Of a stretch of 21,745 nt of DNA, positions 20,494 to 21,745 are shown in pieces. Under the pieces are notes generated by a model. The model had not been told where the DNA came from. It did not search any database and saw only the letters and a list, made by a program, of their open reading frames with translations. Each line of letters starts with the position of its first letter. Within the stretch, counting starts at the first letter, position 1. The stretch covers positions 1-21,745 of the forward strand of contig JBECKQ010000250.1 of the NCBI GenBank assembly GCA_040235375.1. The letters are read 5' to 3'. The position numbers and the translations under genes are program-made. The stretch comes from JBECKQ01 sp040235375. Lineage in GTDB: Bacteria; Planctomycetota; Phycisphaerae; UBA1845.

Positions 20494-21609
20494 ATGCCGC
20501 GGCTTTCCGACGAACAGCTCGACACGCTGACCCGCCGACTCGCCGAATGGGCCGGCGAGTACGACGAATCCGGCCAGTGGCCGGCTCGGTCGGTCGATCT
20601 GATCGCCGAAATGGGCGGTGCCCGCTGGATCGTCCCGGCTGAATTCGGTGGTGATCCGCTGCCCCACGCCGACATCCTCCGGGCCTATGAAGCCATGTCC
20701 GCCGGCTGCATGAGCACCTCGCTCATCGTCACCCAGCGAGACGGTGCCGTGGATCTCATCGCCAACTCGCCGAACCAGGCAATGAAGGCCAAACACTTGC
20801 CACGCCTGGCTCACGGCGATTACCACACCACCGTCGGCATCAGCCAGCTCACAACTTCGCGGCGTGCGGGAAGCCCCCTCGTGGCCGCCGAGCCCGATGG
20901 CGACGGCTACCGCCTGTCCGGCATGATACCGTGGGCCACCGGCGCCGAACGAGCCACAATCATCGTTACCGGCGCTGTTCTGCCCGACGGCAGGCAAATC
21001 CTGGCCGTCGCCCCGACAGATCGCGAGGGCATCACCGTCGAGACGCCCGAACGGCTCCTGACGCTGACCGCCTCCCGCACCAGCTCCGTCCAATGCGACA
21101 ACTACCGGATTGAGCCGGAAGAGGTCCTTCGTGGCCCTGCTGAGAGGGTGTTGGCCTTGCGGACACCGGTCAAGCCGTTGGTGGCCAGTGCCTGCGGGAT
21201 CGGCGTGGCCGGTGCAATGCGGTCCTTCATCCTGTCGCAGAAGTCGGGCGTTCGCACTTACTTTCAGGAGGTGCTCGATCCGCTCGAACAGCGTTTCCAG
21301 TCGGCCCGCGCCACCCTGTATGACGCGGCCGAACACGCCGACGACCCTGAATTCGAAACGCCCGCCAGCGACATCCGCGTCCTCGTCAACGACGTCGTCA
21401 TTCGCATGGCGGCCGTGGCGGTCACGCTGGGCAAGGGGGGTGGTTTTCTGGCCCACAAGCCGCTCCAGCGGCAAGCTCGCGAGGCCCTGTTCTTCCTTGT
21501 CTGGTCCACGCCGGCCAGTGTCCAGTTGGAAACCCTCGTCCGCCTGTTCCCAACCGCCGATTCCGGCCCGTTAGAGCCGCGCCCGTCAGGAAGCGGATTG
21601 ACGCCGTAG
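20494..21609 (+). CDS. Acyl-CoA dehydrogenase-like flavoprotein
   Basis: A 371-residue member of the acyl-CoA dehydrogenase fold family. The N-terminal helical part (WPARSVDLIAEMGGARWIVPAEFGG, about 29-53) and the following helix resemble the family's start. The beta domain holds GDYHTTVGISQLTTS (about 108-122), GDGYRLSGMIPWATGAERA (about 136-154) and ILAVAPTDREGI, where the usual flavin-contact strands lie. The C-terminal helical domain (about 225-360) is compact. The family's usual itE-x-x-x-GSD segment is replaced by ISQLTTSRRAGSP, and I see no clear catalytic Glu, so a true dehydrogenase activity is uncertain; monooxygenase-type or other roles are possible. The promoter is 7 bases before the ATG. 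The polar tail after residue 355 is probably disordered. Confidence 0.75.
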   Translation: MPRLSDEQLDTLTRRLAEWAGEYDESGQWPARSVDLIAEMGGARWIVPAEFGGDPLPHADILRAYEAMSAGCMSTSLIVTQRDGAVDLIANSPNQAMKAKHLPRLAHGDYHTTVGISQLTTSRRAGSPLVAAEPDGDGYRLSGMIPWATGAERATIIVTGAVLPDGRQILAVAPTDREGITVETPERLLTLTASRTSSVQCDNYRIEPEEVLRGPAERVLALRTPVKPLVASACGIGVAGAMRSFILSQKSGVRTYFQEVLDPLEQRFQSARATLYDAAEHADDPEFETPASDIRVLVNDVVIRMAAVAVTLGKGGGFLAHKPLQRQAREALFFLVWSTPASVQLETLVRLFPTADSGPLEPRPSGSGLTP

Positions 21610-21660
21610 ACCCCGTTTACGCCGGTCTCCCGCGCCTTATGCCACCCATCACACGATTGC

Positions 21661-21669
21661 TGCTATGAT
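21661..21669 (+). promoter_or_regulatory. Extended -10 promoter of the last, partial gene
   Basis: TGCTATGAT matches the extended -10 form (TGnTATAAT with one difference), 56 bases before the ATG at 21725. No good -35 was found, which an extended -10 can tolerate. Confidence 0.4.
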
Positions 21670-21724
21670 GTTCCCCGGGCGGTCCCCCATTCATCTTTCG
21701 GCCGACCAGGAGCAGCAAACTTCG

Positions 21725-21745
21725 ATGTCCATGTCCCTCGACGAA
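21725..21745 (+). CDS. Start of a partial gene, cut by the window end
   Basis: Seven codons (MSMSLDE) run to the end of the window. AGGAG at 21708-21712 is 12 bases before the first ATG and 18 before the second (21731), so the first is preferred. With the extended -10 upstream this is probably a genuine start, but nothing can be said of the product. Confidence 0.45.

Noticed and set aside
1..21745. CRISPR arrays, insertion sequences or prophage
   Set aside because: No regularly spaced direct repeats, transposase or integrase-like proteins, or phage structural genes were seen apart from the HK97-fold encapsulin.

Overview
The window is GC-rich and densely coded. It reads like a chromosomal segment of a planctomycete-type bacterium, possibly Phycisphaerae-like. 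That guess rests on the gene mix: several SpoIIE-type phosphatases, a TIGR03790 protein, a xylose-isomerase-like barrel protein, futalosine-pathway MqnD, gatB and small lipoproteins. It also rests on short intergenic palindromes and octamer repeats of a kind I associate with that phylum. Taxonomy is inference only. I see no rRNA, convincing tRNA, CRISPR array, transposase or phage gene.

Layout. 1-2.5 kb: a DUF1697 protein converges on a minus-strand encapsulin operon (encapsulated ferritin, then shell protein), which has a near-consensus sigma70 promoter and a terminator-like hairpin. A small drug/metabolite-transporter-like membrane protein lies upstream. 2.5-6.1 kb: a gene-free stretch, then a DUF5658-like membrane protein and a large ADP-forming acyl-CoA synthetase on the plus strand. 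6.1-8.3 kb: a minus-strand three-gene cluster, first a kinase-like / nucleoside-deoxyribosyltransferase-like fusion, then an unknown protein, then a small protein with four FGG motifs. 8.5-9.1 kb: a CAP-domain lipoprotein. 9.2-13.1 kb: two SpoIIE-family phosphatase proteins flank mqnD; one looks catalytically dead, the other intact but with a degenerate receiver. 13.2-15.2 kb: gatB followed by a DUF192 lipoprotein. 15.3-19.2 kb: a tight minus-strand operon of membrane protein, dtd, TIGR03790 protein and methyltransferase. 19.3-21.7 kb: a TIM-barrel isomerase-like gene diverges from a short acyl-CoA dehydrogenase-like gene, and the first codons of another gene end the window.

How the genes work together. 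The encapsulin pair is a complete iron-storage nanocompartment: the ferritin keeps its iron-site residues and ends in a cargo-loading peptide. The two SpoIIE-type proteins look like parts of a partner-switching or signalling circuit, one as scaffold or sensor and one as enzyme. GatB and Dtd serve tRNA charging and proofreading, and MqnD serves menaquinone synthesis.

The least explained parts are the kinase/deoxyribosyltransferase fusion with its two downstream unknowns, the apparent pseudophosphatase, the altered Dtd motifs, and an octamer repeat that spans a stop/start junction. No wholly new system can be proven from the sequence alone.
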